Positions 11,861-23,700 of a stretch of DNA of 64,000 bases are shown here, piece by piece; position 1 is the stretch's first letter, and every line of letters starts with the position of its first letter. Both the position numbers and the translations under genes were made by a program. This DNA is from Certhia americana (Eukaryota > Chordata > Aves > Passeriformes > Certhiidae), in assembly GCA_018697195.1 (NCBI GenBank), contig CM031859.1, positions 56,025,207 through 56,089,206 of the forward strand, in the 5' to 3' direction. The notes under the pieces are model-generated. The model did not search any database. It saw only the letters and a program-made list of their open reading frames with translations, and was not told the DNA's origin.

Positions 11861-14800
11861 CTGTCGTCTTGGGCAAAAGCTGCGTGGACAAAAGAGAACG
11901 CGCTAAAATAATATTTTTAAAAATACCCGTTCATGGTTCACCTTTAAGGAAAGAAAAATAGCAATGGCTAATTATACTAAGGAATTTCATACGAACTGCA
12001 CTGAGATGACTTGAGGTTGAAAGACAGTGCTTCTGCCGAGCGGAGAAACTACTGTGATCAGCACACAGTTAATACATACATGCAGGAAATACCTGCATTT
12101 CACCAGTTAAAGCGGATGCCTTTCTGCTTAGGCTTGGAGCATATGCTTCACAAGGTTATTGGGGGAGTGTCAGTCAAGGTTTTGATCCCTCTTCCTTTTC
12201 TCACAAGACCCTGTGGGGCGTTTTCCTCTTTGTTTCACTTGGCATAGAAAGTAGCATATGCTGTTTTAAGTAAGGAGCCTTGCAACGTGGTTGGACGCAG
12301 ACCAAAAGCTGAGTATCCCTCATCTTTTCAAGAAGTTCTATACAAAGTTTGAAGGAGAAAATATTGTGTCACATTTCCTTCTAGACCTCATATCTGGTGT
12401 TACTTTGTAAAAAATATGCTGTCTTGCCTGGCAGACTGAATCATGGTGATTAGCTGCTGAACTTGATCTTTTAGTGGGTTTGGAAAACCATGACCAAAGC
12501 CTTGGAATAGCGCTGGGAATGGATTCAGACCTATTAGAGAGACGGGAAGAGGGAGAGGACATACGCATAGCAGTTAAACCACAGAGGAGCCAGACACCTC
12601 ATTCCTTACATTAGAACATTTATGATGTTTTTCGCATTGAAACATGCTGGATTACAGTAAACCAGAATGAAAGTGACAAAGGGATTCTGTGATTTGGTCT
12701 TGCCTGCTGGCAAAAGTTAAGTATTTTGGATTGTAGCTGCAGTATGGATGATTAGCTCCAGAAATTAGGCAGAGGATGCTGTAGATTAAATATGTTTGGA
12801 AGAAGTGGGCAGGAGAGTGAGTGATTTTACTGTGTCTTTCATCAATGGGCAAATGTGTAAAGGGGGTTTTGCGCCTTCTTGCCAATATAGATCAGAGGGT
12901 CTTGTTTTGACCAGCTCATCTCTTGCTGCATTTGTCTCAAGTGTCACACTGTTACTGCCTTTCTGTGGAAAAGAAAGTGAAAGAATGACTTGGTTTGGGA
13001 ATATCAGCAAAATGTGTAGCATCTTACAAAAAAAACCCACAAAATCCAGACCCCAAGCTCCAGCAAAGCCCCTCAAAGCTGGAACATTTTGGTATGTATT
13101 GATGTGCAGGGGGAAAAAGACTGGAAGATTTTTGTGGAATGTTGTAGAAGAGAAGCTGCAACTCACACCCGCATCCAGAGTGCTGCTGTAAGGGAATGAA
13201 AGGAGCCATTAGAATTCTGTGCAGTTTTGAAGGAATAACTACGAGCTTGAAATAACACTTGAATCTTAAACAGGTACTGCCATATTACTTAGGGAGGCGG
13301 AGGGGTGGTGGTGAATAGGAGCAGAAATGAGGGCTTGGCTTATGTCCTCATAACTGCTATCCCTTAGGTCAGTGTTATTTTGGGTTTCTTTCAGTGTCAC
13401 TTCTTGATTCATGTGAAAGAACTGTGTTAGTGTTAGCATATAAACTTGCTTTTATGGTTTATATAACCTGGGATCAAAGCTATTCTCGTGGGGTTCAGAG
13501 CAGCAAAGCATCTGCTCCAGAAGGGATTTTGTAGGCAAACAAATGGAAAAAAACTAGATCAGGGACAGATGTCCTTATTCTCTAACAAAGATGATATGCC
13601 GTGTTTAACAGTCAAATGTCAGAGTATGTTGATGTGACTACGAATTTTACTGTAACCATCCTTGGAGTTTGGAGCTCATCCTGAAACCTGAGAGAGTGCA
13701 TGCTGGTTTTGGGATTCTGTGAGTTGTTTTGTGTTCAAAAGTGTAACATCCAATACCATTCATCCAAGAAGTGTGACTGTCTGTGCAGGCTGTCTCTGGG
13801 CATCCAGTTGTCCTTATTTGTTTAAAAAATATTTCATGTCAAAAAAACTACTGCTATCTATTTTATTTCTACCCCTCTTGTGCCTTTTTTGTTTTTGTTT
13901 TTTTATTTTTTATTGCAGCGGGAAGAACTCGTCTAGATACTGTTTAAAAATGAACCAACAGATAGCTTTTCTGTTAACAGCACAGTATATAATGTAGAAC
14001 TTCAGAACTTCAGTTGTTTTACATGTATTGATGTGTGTATATATTGCTTAATCTTTAAAACGCTGCATTTAAAATTGTAATAAAGTATTGTAAGGGAATA
14101 GGTATTTTGATTGTGAATAAAGTGACCACAGCAGAATCTTATATTAATACTGATTGTGCCTGTGGAAGATAGGGGAGAAATGCAGTGTCTGTCATTGAAA
14201 AGTGAGTGTATTTGACAAGTTTTTGAAGAAATCCAACCAACTTTCTTAAATATGGTCACTTCCAGCTATTTGGAACAGATGTAGACTAGGGGCCAAGGGT
14301 TTGACACAAAGGAGGAGGTTCAGGTTAGTTTTTGGTTAGTGATGATGGTTGTTCAACATAAATACATAGTTGAGCTCCATAGTTACATCTGTAAACAGTC
14401 CTGTGATGAACAGTAGTCTCTTTCAAGTGCCTTGATGCTTTTTTGAGAGTATAGCAATAGATTTCTGAAAGAACAAAAGTGGAACAGAAGTCTTATCTCC
14501 AATGAAAATTTGTCATGAAACTTTAAAAGAGAAAATTGTGATACTTCGATTAACAGTGATTTTGAATGGCTGGAAATCCTAACTGATGGTTTTCTTTTAT
14601 TAGTTTTGGGTGGTTTTTTTTTTTTTTTAAATTTTAATTTTTTTTTTTTTTTAATTTGCAAATACAGTTAATTAAAGGGACAAGAAATATATTTGTCTGA
14701 GAAACACAAATAATCCATATTTTTTTGCGAACATACTTTTTAAAAAGTATTTTTTAGCCACCCATGTGCTATAAATTTGAATGTTTTACTAATTCACCTA

Positions 14801-15988
14801 CAGCACACTATTGGTTTGGATGTTGCGTTTAAAGGATCTTATGTTTTTCATAATGCTAAAGCTGATTTGCAGTTTTTAGAAGCTCAGGATTTTAAAGGCA
14901 AATCAATCTACTGGAAGGAACAAAAATTTTTTTAAACTAGGACCTCCCAGTATGCCTGTTTGGGTGGCCCTAGCTGATTATGGCCCATGAAAATGCGTGG
15001 TCATACATCTGACTGGTTTTGGTTGCTGTTAAAGAGTTTTGCTTAACTGAGAAATGTAAACAGTATAGCTGTGTTTATTCATAAATTATCAATGCATATG
15101 TATTTCAAGTTCTCTTATTAAGATGTTCTGTGAAAAAGTGCTCTAAGCAATAGGTAGCAGTTTTGACTGATGAATTAAAAAATACAAGGTACCTCATGGA
15201 CTACTAGAATAGCTGAGCCTGAGATTCAGAGAAAATTAAAACTATTTCAATAACTACATTGCAAGAGTATTTGGAAGGGTCCACCTGGAATGTTTTTATA
15301 AGGTGCTTATAAACTCTGGGTTACTACTACTAATAAGATTGTTTGGATAAGTGGAAATTATTTGTATAGAAAGTGAGCAAGCATTATTTCCTTTTACATT
15401 TACTAGCAAGCTTGTGCCTCAGATGCTGTTTTTCTATTAGATTTTACATGAGTCCAGCTTGGCCTTACGGCAGAGAGAGAGATATTTAGTTTCCTCATCT
15501 GAGGAATAGTTTTTGTCAGTGATTTCCTTGCTAGATTAAAAGGAGGAACTTTATAAATAAAGGAATGCTAACCACTGACTTCTTTTTTTTTGAATAATTT
15601 TAAACTTGGTGTTTTACAGAAACAACAGCAGAGTTCTGTATTTCTTTTTTTTAAAAGTTTTTTAGTATATTCTGCAATTTCTAGCAATAGCATGGAACTG
15701 GTTTGCATGAATGAGACAGAAAGGGGGAAAGGTATATTTTTAAATATATAGAATCCTGTACTTTTAAAAGAAGTCATAAAATACTGTTCTGTGCCACATA
15801 ACTGAGCCTCAGTTTTTAGATGTAATGTTTTCAATTGACAATGAATTGGAAAAGTGTTGAAGACTGTCATGTTTGCACCTGGTTGTACTATTCTGGTACA
15901 GCTTTAGAAAGAGCAGCAATGAATTTCAGACTGTTTCAATACTGAAAACCATTACAGACAGTGACAAGAATATTTGTGGGAAAAAATT
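11861..15988. other. Non-coding, with a possible terminal exon near 13.9 kb
   Basis: Mostly featureless. One strong acceptor (long T-rich tract ending TATTGCAG at 13918) is followed by AATAAA signals at 14079 and 14116 and a GT-rich stretch, as expected of a 3'-terminal exon. Poly-T blocks lie near 14620-14652. Overlapping open frames on both strands at 12786-13191 show no domain. Confidence 0.55.
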
Positions 15989-16165
15989 CTTCATGGAAAG
16001 GGTTTTTCAAGCATTGAAAATCTGGTCAGGGAAGAGGTGGAACCACCATCCATGGAGATATTTAAAAGATACGTAGATGTGGCACTTACGGACATGATTT
16101 AGGGGTGGACTTGGCAGTGTCAGTTTAACAGCTGGACTCAGGGATCTTGGAGGTCTGAGGGTCTC
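15989..16165 (+). mobile_element. CR1 LINE 3'-end fragment
   Basis: The sequence matches the sense strand of the avian CR1 3' region, with the characteristic blocks GAAGAGGTGGAACCACCATCC, GGAGATATTTAAAAGA, GTAGATGTGGCACTTA, GACATGATTTAGGGGTGGAC and CAGCTGGACTCAGGGATCTT. About 170 bp remain and the terminal octamer repeats are eroded. The variant with the TAGATGTGGCACTTA block is the type common in songbird genomes, as far as I recall. Confidence 0.8.
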
Positions 16166-19058
16166 TAGACATTGCTCTGAAGATGCACTTTTCTAGGCTC
16201 AGAGGCTGACTTTCTTTAACCTGTTTTAACTGTTAAGCCGTTGCTATCACGTTCTGTAATGCAGAGCTGCTAAACTGGAAAGTCTGTAGAAAACCATTAG
16301 TGGGACTGTAGTTTGTAAAGTTGCCATGGATTATCCAAATGAGCTCTTGAAACAGAGCTGTTGTAGCTGTGGCAGGTCTGAACCTGTTCAATAAATACCT
16401 TGGTTTGTGTGCAGTAATTGAATGATCCAGCTTTCAAGTTACTAGTCCATTATTAAAAATGACAAGGTCATTCAACGCCCATCTGAATCCCTCTTGGTTT
16501 TGTACTGGGAGTGATAGGTCATGCTCCATAGCAAGGGATAAGCACAGGAACTCCATTAAATTCGCATAAATGACTGTTGGGGTGTGTCTTACTTGCAGTA
16601 AAATTGCTAACTGGCTTTGAGTTTTGATAACAGAAAAGCAATGCTATCATTTCCTTAGAAGGCCTACTTTAGACAAGAAAAAATTTTACTTATGTAAATA
16701 AAAATCAGGGCAGATGAGGCAAGAAAAAAAGTCTTTTTTACTTGCTTGCGTTTAGCACCTATACAAAATGTCATTAAAGAAGCCCAAAATTATTTCTGAG
16801 ACTAATGATTTTCTTTTTTTTTTTTTTTTTGGTCATTAACATGTCAATGAGTGATTCTGTGAGCATTTTCATGGTGAAATTTACTTAACATACTTATTTC
16901 AAGTCCATGCAATTCCAACCAACCAAAACCAGAAAACAAATAGGTAGACATCCATGTTTTTCCATTTTAAATATATTGTTTCCCAAATACGTGATATGAA
17001 ATGATTTATTTAAAATGTAAAATTTAAAGAAAATTTTTTTTGTATTTTAAAATGAATCACAGAAAATGAATATAGTATTTTCTGATTACATTTCTTTGCG
17101 TGATTTTGTATTGTGTGATTAACTGGTTCCTATCAACTTTACTAGTAAATCACTGGATAATTGGAGTTTGATTTATAAACTATATAAACTTTATAACTAG
17201 TGCAAGGTTCAGAGAATATATAGTGCATCACTGAATGCAGAAGGTTAGACTTGAGCTTGCCAAGTTTTAGAATTAATTGGTGTATTTATTATAGCCAACT
17301 GCTTAGTGATGATAAACACAGATAATTAAATTTGAGTAATCTGTTTGAAGAACTAATTTACTTCTTAATTGTCTTCTGGAGAGCAGGTTCTGTTTTACAG
17401 CAGATTTATAAATGAGTTTGGAGACCCCCTAGGTGTTTATAGTTGTTTAAATCTCTGTTGTGGGCACACTTGTTTGTTCAGTTTGTGGCACTGTCCAGCT
17501 GTGGTTTATGAACTGATAAACCCAGACCTTCAAGTGAATAAGCATTACAGCTATTAATTTGGAGGAATTAGAGAAGATGTTCAGCTTGCTCGCAATCTTC
17601 AGTATATATACTGCTGAACATAAACATAGATGAAACATCTATGTTAAGGACAAAGTAATTCCTGAGTAAGACGTGCTGGATTTTATCTGGAGTAGAGATA
17701 AATTGGCTGATCTAGAAAAGCATATGTAGTAGAATTTCCATCAGCTAAACAGATATTAATTTCTACCCTAAGATGTACTAGTGGATTGTAGCCTCACGTG
17801 TGTCTAATGTTTCTAAGTATTTTACATATTTGTGAATTAAATATGACAAATATGCTTGCTCTGGATAACACATCTGAAATGCTATTTTATGACTTAAACA
17901 GCTTAAGAAATCCTGCAAATTTTGTATAGTTTGCTTGTAATTTAAACCTAAGCTCTTTATTGGACACTAGGGCAGAAATGTTTTCATTTTATGTCTGAGG
18001 ATAGGATTCAAAACCAGCTGTATGAATTTGAAAGCAAAGTAATTTAAGAAGGGAGGAAGAAAGGGCCATTTATTTGAGATCAGTCTCAGTTCTGCTGCAG
18101 GGTTATCCGGGGAGGTCTCCCATAACTCTGGATCTGATGGCTGTCTTGAAAACTGCATGCCAAATCCACTCTTTGCCTCAGTGTTGTTAGAAAATAGATG
18201 ATTCCTTCATTAGGAATTAAGGCTGTACTGTGAGTACTTCCAATGCTGTGCACTCTGTACAGTGCTGTACAGCACTGAGCTGTGTGAATTGTCAGCTGAG
18301 GTGAAGTCCCTGTCCTACTTGGCACACAAACTTCTTCAGACAGAGAATCATCCTTGTTCTGATTTGTCTTGTCTTGGTGCATCCTGTCTGATCTTGAGGC
18401 TTTCATTATGTTAAATGGAGTGTCAGTGTTGCTGGTGATGGAAAAATATTCAGAGGTGCTAGGAAGGAGGATACAAAATCCCAGCCAGTGTGTGGTGGCC
18501 ACATGTCGACCATTGGCCAGTACCACAGAGGGTACATAAGGTTGCTGTAAGAGGAGACGTGTTCACTACCTTCCTGAGAAGTCTTTTCTACTCTGCCCAC
18601 TGCTGTGCTGGAAGAAATACTGGTGCTCTGCAGTGTAGTAAAGCTCTAAGTTAGTGGGATTTTCTGTCTGATGCAGGCTGATGTGACCCTCTGGATGGTC
18701 ACTCTGTTTAACTTCAGCAGTACTCTTCCATCCTGATTCATAGACCTCTCACTAGAAATTAACAGAAGCAGAAAAATGTATGAAATCAAAGACAGAAGGT
18801 CACCAGATCTAATTAGTGCTTTCAGGTATGAGAGGGTCCTTTTGTACCTGCCTACCTGGTAGTACATCCAACTGAGAGCCTACTGAATAGTATTGCACTT
18901 AATCCCAAGAGAGTTTTGTCTGTTCACACTTCTTACATACAAACACAGAAGTGATGAAAGCCGAAAACCCATCCTTCCCAGGGGCCATGGAGCAGGGGAG
19001 TGCCTTACTGAAATGTGCTGGTTTTGATGGAGAACTTTCTTTGCTTTGTGTCCATTAG
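16166..19058. other. Non-coding segment
   Basis: AT-rich sequence with a 17-T run at 16814-16830 and the 18-bp palindrome at 18260. The open frames seen (for example 18086-18526, - strand) have no recognisable family features. Confidence 0.6.
18260..18277. repeat. Perfect 18-bp palindrome
   Basis: CAGTGCTGTACAGCACTG is its own reverse complement. It sits in a locally repetitive stretch with an extra TGTACAG copy just upstream (18255-18262). Confidence 0.97.
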
Positions 19059-19133
19059 GTTTTACTAAGCCTGTGTCTGCAGAGATGCCAGATAAAACAC
19101 CAGGTGCTACAGAGCCAGTGCCCAGAAGTGAAG
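19059..19133 (+). CDS. PLEKHG1: Candidate upstream coding exon giving an N-terminally extended PLEKHG1
   Basis: A 75-nt segment is bounded by an acceptor (TTTGTGTCCATTAG ending 19058) and a donor (GAAG|GTTAGT at 19134). It is open in the frame containing ATG 19085, which has a G at -3. From that ATG it encodes MPDKTPGATEPVPRSE plus one leftover base G. The exon at 61267 begins with AT in its open frame, so splicing forms GAT (Asp) and continues in frame through 39 more codons to the canonical Met at 61386. The extension would be 56 residues, hydrophilic and acidic. What is seen directly: the splice signals, the phase match (a one-in-three chance event) and no stop on either side. That it belongs to PLEKHG1 is inference. 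I do not recall a published counterpart of this peptide. The frame also continues upstream of the ATG to the acceptor, so a still earlier coding exon cannot be excluded. The intron to 61267 would be about 42 kb. Confidence 0.5.
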
Positions 19134-20394
19134 GTTAGTAGTTTTCTTCCATTTTATTCATGACTGAACAAAAAAAAAAAAAAAAAAGAAAAAAAAGAGA
19201 GAAAAGGCATGGGGATACTTTGAAGAATTTTTTGAAGTTAAGAACTGAGTTTCCCTTACTGGCTTTAAATTTAAGGGAGAGTTGAATTTGTATTAGATAT
19301 GCATGTTTATCTAGATAGCAGGAAATTTTCACTTGTCTTTGAGTAACCTCTCCATTCCTCCCTAGCCCATCATCCATGATAATACTAAAATATATAATAA
19401 TGGGGAAGGACCAGTGCACTAGTGGGATTTCAGCATTGGAGAAGATGTTTTGTCCATTTGCTAAGGAGATCTTGTTAATTGAAGTCACTTTTTTGTATGG
19501 AATACTTGAGTCTCACAGAACCAAAGCTGACATTTAAGGTGTGGCTTGATTGATACAAGGAGGAATTGTCTGTGTGATTTCCACTAAAACAGTGAATCTT
19601 GAAATGCTTAGTCAGACAATTTTGTTTCCTCTCAGAGTCTATTAATTTTAAATTCCCACATCTGAAGATTTGGTGCTTGGTTTCAGGGAAAAGTCATTCT
19701 TTGAAAACAATTGTAGCCCTGCTAATTTGATTCCTTCCCCAGAATCACTGCTGGATGTGTCATTAAAATATTTTATAAAAATTTGCTATTTTATGTGAAG
19801 ATTGTGAGGTATATCTGACAGTATTGTGTCAAAACTATAATGGCTCTTTGTATCCCTGCTTTCTAGATCATTGCCGTCCTCACACAAGGGCTATATTAAT
19901 TAAAATGTGTGGTTTAGTTTGACTAAAGCTTACAGCTCAAGCTTGTCTATTCTATGCCTCAAGACAGACGTCTCAAAATTTAGTTTTAAATACTTTCATG
20001 GATTTTGAACCTCAGTTTTGGCATTTGAGAGGCGTGGAGGAAAGTGCTGCAATAATAATGTGAAGAAGTGCATCAATAATAGTAGACAAAGGCATTTCTT
20101 TTCATGTGAAGGGTATTAAATTATGCTTAACTGCAGAAGGCCTTTTTAAAATTTACTGTAAAGCTTAACATGTTACTGGGAGAACTCAAAACAAGAGGAG
20201 AAGTAATTACAGCTATTGTTTTAAAGACTGAGCTCTCTTTGTTTCACATGTTGTGTGTCATCCTTTTAAATAAATACTTGTGCTAAAAGCATTGGAGTGA
20301 ATCCACTTGAAGCAAAAGCCTACAATAAAATATAACTAACTAAAATTATGAGATTATTCTGAATCTTCATTTTCAAATTGCACTTATAATTGTA

Positions 20395-20558
20395 TTTTGT
20401 TGTGATAAGAGCTCACAAAGTTATTCCGGAGTCTGATGCTGATAATGCCAAGATCACAGCTTTGGTCCCTGTGTGGGCCATTCACATATGAGTTGGACTT
20501 GGTGATACTTGTGAGTCCCTTCCAGCTCAGAATATTCTGTGTGATTCTGTGTGTGTGT
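20395..20558 (+). mobile_element. tRNA-Ile-derived SINE with CR1-like tail (TguSINE1-like)
   Basis: The 5' part (20405-20482) aligns by eye to tRNA-Ile: GAGCTCA near box A, then GATGCTGATAATGCCAAGATCACAGC, which corresponds to the anticodon arm (tRNA GTGCTAATAACGCCAAGGTC), a decayed box B (TTTGGTCCC) and the acceptor end GTGTGGGCCA. The 3' part (GAGTTGGACTTGGTGATAC... GTCCCTTCCAGCTCAGAATATTCTGTG) is a CR1-type tail ending in ATTCTGTG repeats. This two-part architecture is that of the passerine TguSINE1 family. The copy is old, since both pol III boxes are degraded. It is the main evidence in the window for a songbird source. Confidence 0.75.
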
Positions 20559-20742
20559 TTTAACAAATGCAATGTTTACTAAAACAAAATTTAGTTTAAT
20601 CTGAATGCTTTGTTTTTAATTGCTCTTTAAAAACTAATTTTTAGATGTTTTTAAAAAAAAGTGAGCTAATGAATAATAATGAATCTGCACTTAAGAGACC
20701 TGTTTTTAAGTCTTGATGAAAATGCTGTACCACAGATAAAGC

Positions 20743-20788
20743 AGACTTAATGGTACGAAGACATTAGACTTAATGATACAAAGTCATG
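20743..20788. repeat. Two-copy 23-bp tandem duplication
   Basis: AGACTTAATGGTACGAAGACATT is followed by AGACTTAATGATACAAAGTCAT: two adjacent imperfect copies of a 23-bp unit. The handful of differences suggests an old local duplication. Confidence 0.85.
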
Positions 20789-23700
20789 AGTGCTGGAAGT
20801 TAATGAGACTTTATGTTGGTTTATTGTAATAAATACATTCATAGATGTTATGATAATGTTTACTGGAAAAAATAGTTAGACATATATGCCAGTGGCTGCT
20901 GCAGAATGGATTTACAAGATAAACTTCTGTAGTTAGTCTTTGATCATATACATCTCTATTTACTTAACATTATACAGCTAACTGGTATGTAGAAATGTTT
21001 TGCTTGTATGACTGAGTCAGAATTGAGAAGTGGGTGTTTCATTCCTCATGATTAAAATACCAATGCTCCTTATGTGCATAAACATTTATGTGAACTTTTG
21101 TAATTATTTCCAGAAATCATATCATCTTGTTACTGCTTTGTTTTTTTTTCTCCAAAGAAATATTCTTGCAGTCATTGGTTAAAAGAAAAGAAAAAGGTGT
21201 ATTTGTTGTTACAAATTTCTAACAATTAACCTCTTACGTTCATCAGGGTCAAGTTGGGTTGAGCAAAGTGTTGGCAAGCAACTGATTTTTATCTGGAAAG
21301 TTTGAAAAAGCCAGTGTTGCTTTAACCTAGCAGTGCCCCTCCCTGCCCCTGACCCACTGCTCCATATACTCCAGTTAAGCCACGAAGCACACAGGAGCAG
21401 ACAATTGAGAAAGGAGTTTCCTGTAATTAAGTTACTGTAACTTAGTCCTTGACTCGAGGGTCCCCAGTGGGTGGGCAGACTATTTGCTTTTCTGCCACCT
21501 CTTCTGTCAAACCTTTTAGAGTCAACAGTTATATTTATAAATGTCAACGCTTGCTTTGTGCTATCAGGAGAAAAAAAACAGGACCTGGAGATTCGGTTGT
21601 TGCAAAGATGGAAGTGTGTGCATATCACACAGGGAAAAATACTTTTTCAAGAAGCTTGTCTAGCTATCAAGGAGTGGTAGACAAACAAATTAAAACAAAA
21701 AACTCCTACCATGATCCACGTATGAGTATTTCTTAACTGTTTTCCTTTGGAAAGCTATTATATTCTATTTACAATGGATGCATTTAGAACAATGTACTAT
21801 GTCAATACCAGGAAGTGGATTGAGTGTATTTCTGTTTTAGCTTGCAAAGGAATTAGCATTTGTTCTGCTTGTGTTTGCTGAAAAGTCACTCTTAAACTTC
21901 TAGTATAGTTAACCACTGGAAAAAAGGTTGTGACAGGAGTACCCCACCCACTGCACAAATTCCTCCTCTCTCCTTTAGCCAGGCTGCTGTGATTCACAGC
22001 CACTGCTCATGATGCTATCTGGAGCTGAGGAGTTATTTATTGACAAATAGTTAGGGGACTGATTGCTGAATTCTTTCATAACAAATTATCTGTCTTATAG
22101 GATTAAAACTTTTTCTGGCTTAACAAAATTTTTATGATACTGAGCAGTTTTTCATAAACACAGCTGTTTCATCCTGTGGATAGTGGATTAACTTTTTTGT
22201 CATGATACCTGATAACAGCTGTCCATAACGTAGCTAGGCTTGCATCAAACAAACCAGATGAGGTCTGCCTTAGTATCTGTTTGGAAGATTCCCAGACTCA
22301 AAGTTTTTGGGATATCAGTCAAGTGCTACCTTAGCAGTAGCTTTAAGCAAAACACTTAGAAAATTTATATGGATGTGGGAACTTTTATTCAGTTTCTCCA
22401 GTCAGCTTGACTGGTTATTTTTCTGTGCCTTAGAAGCAGGCATATTTGAAGAAGACATGAGGAAATTAAACTCCCACAGAGTCTTCCTTTCCCTCTTCCC
22501 ACACCAACTTTTTCATTAAGTAAGGGCCATGACTTCCCACAGCTGGATCCTCTCTTACTGACTTCATGGTTCACACTTGCATCCTGAAGGAAACTAATGT
22601 TACACCTGGACTTTATAAACAGCCACTGACAAATCCCTATGGACAACAAGCTTATGTCATTGTAAAATATCCTACAGCAACAAACAGTGGTTTTCCTTGC
22701 ATTGTGTACCTGATGGCACTAGCGGGAGCATTACCAGCTATTCCTGTTGCTGCTTGTGATAAGTCTCATTACATTTTGGTACTCCTCTGACTTAGGTTTT
22801 TGTGCTATTTCTGCTGTAATGTGCAACACTGAATAGGAAAAACGTGCAAGCACAGCCCAGTGGATTGTACACTCCAAATGCAGTGAAGAAAATAGCAGTA
22901 GTATTCTTCCCTCCAAATTTTGCTAAGGCTGATTCTTTCATCCAGCTGATTCTGGCAGGAATGCCAGAATATGGTCATATGGTTAGTAAGTGCAGCATGC
23001 TTTTTGTCCCAGTGCTGTGTGGGCTTTTAATGCATCACGTTCATGGAGAAAGCATGTTACACTTCATTCTTACTACATCCCTTTTAAAGAAACACCAAAG
23101 TGGATGGAAAAATGAAGCATCTTATCTAAAGCTTTTTCAGATCTTGTGTGCATATGAAGTTATAGGCAACTATGGTGATAGTGCACTTGTAGGCTTAATG
23201 GTAATCTCACTGGGCTGAGATGGGCAGAAAAAAATCTGTGTGCTGACACTGAGCTGGTGAGGTGGAACATAAAAGGCCTTGGCTATTTATGCAGAAGGTG
23301 GTACATTGTACATTGTGGATTTCCCTTGAAAAGAATATTGTGAATTTTAAAAAATCATGAGTTGAAGGGGAGACCAGAGAATACAGTTCCAAATCAATGA
23401 GCCACTGTAAGCTAAGGAAAGGCCTTTAGCTGAAAATAGTTGGAAGCTAGAAAAATGATGGGGAAAACATAGTACATGCTTTTTATTTTCTTACTATACC
23501 CAGTAATTTAATCTTTCTGTGCCAGGTTATTATTCCTTAGTTACTATTTATAGCCTCATTTGCAGCAGCTTTTAATGCCCCCAAAATCATATATTGATGG
23601 AGGAGGCAGTCTCTGTATAAAGACACTATCTGAAATTCTTAACCCAGTATTTATAAAAGGAGGTGATGAAGCCTGAGTAGATTTGAAATCAGGTTGGAAA

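Noticed and set aside
12786..13191. Overlapping long open frames on both strands
   Set aside because: The + frame starts at TTG and neither translation shows a domain. Mutually overlapping frames suggest low stop density by composition.
20405..20482. tRNA-Ile-like sequence as a functional tRNA gene
   Set aside because: Arms and both internal promoter boxes are degraded, and it is fused to a CR1-like tail, so it is a SINE head.
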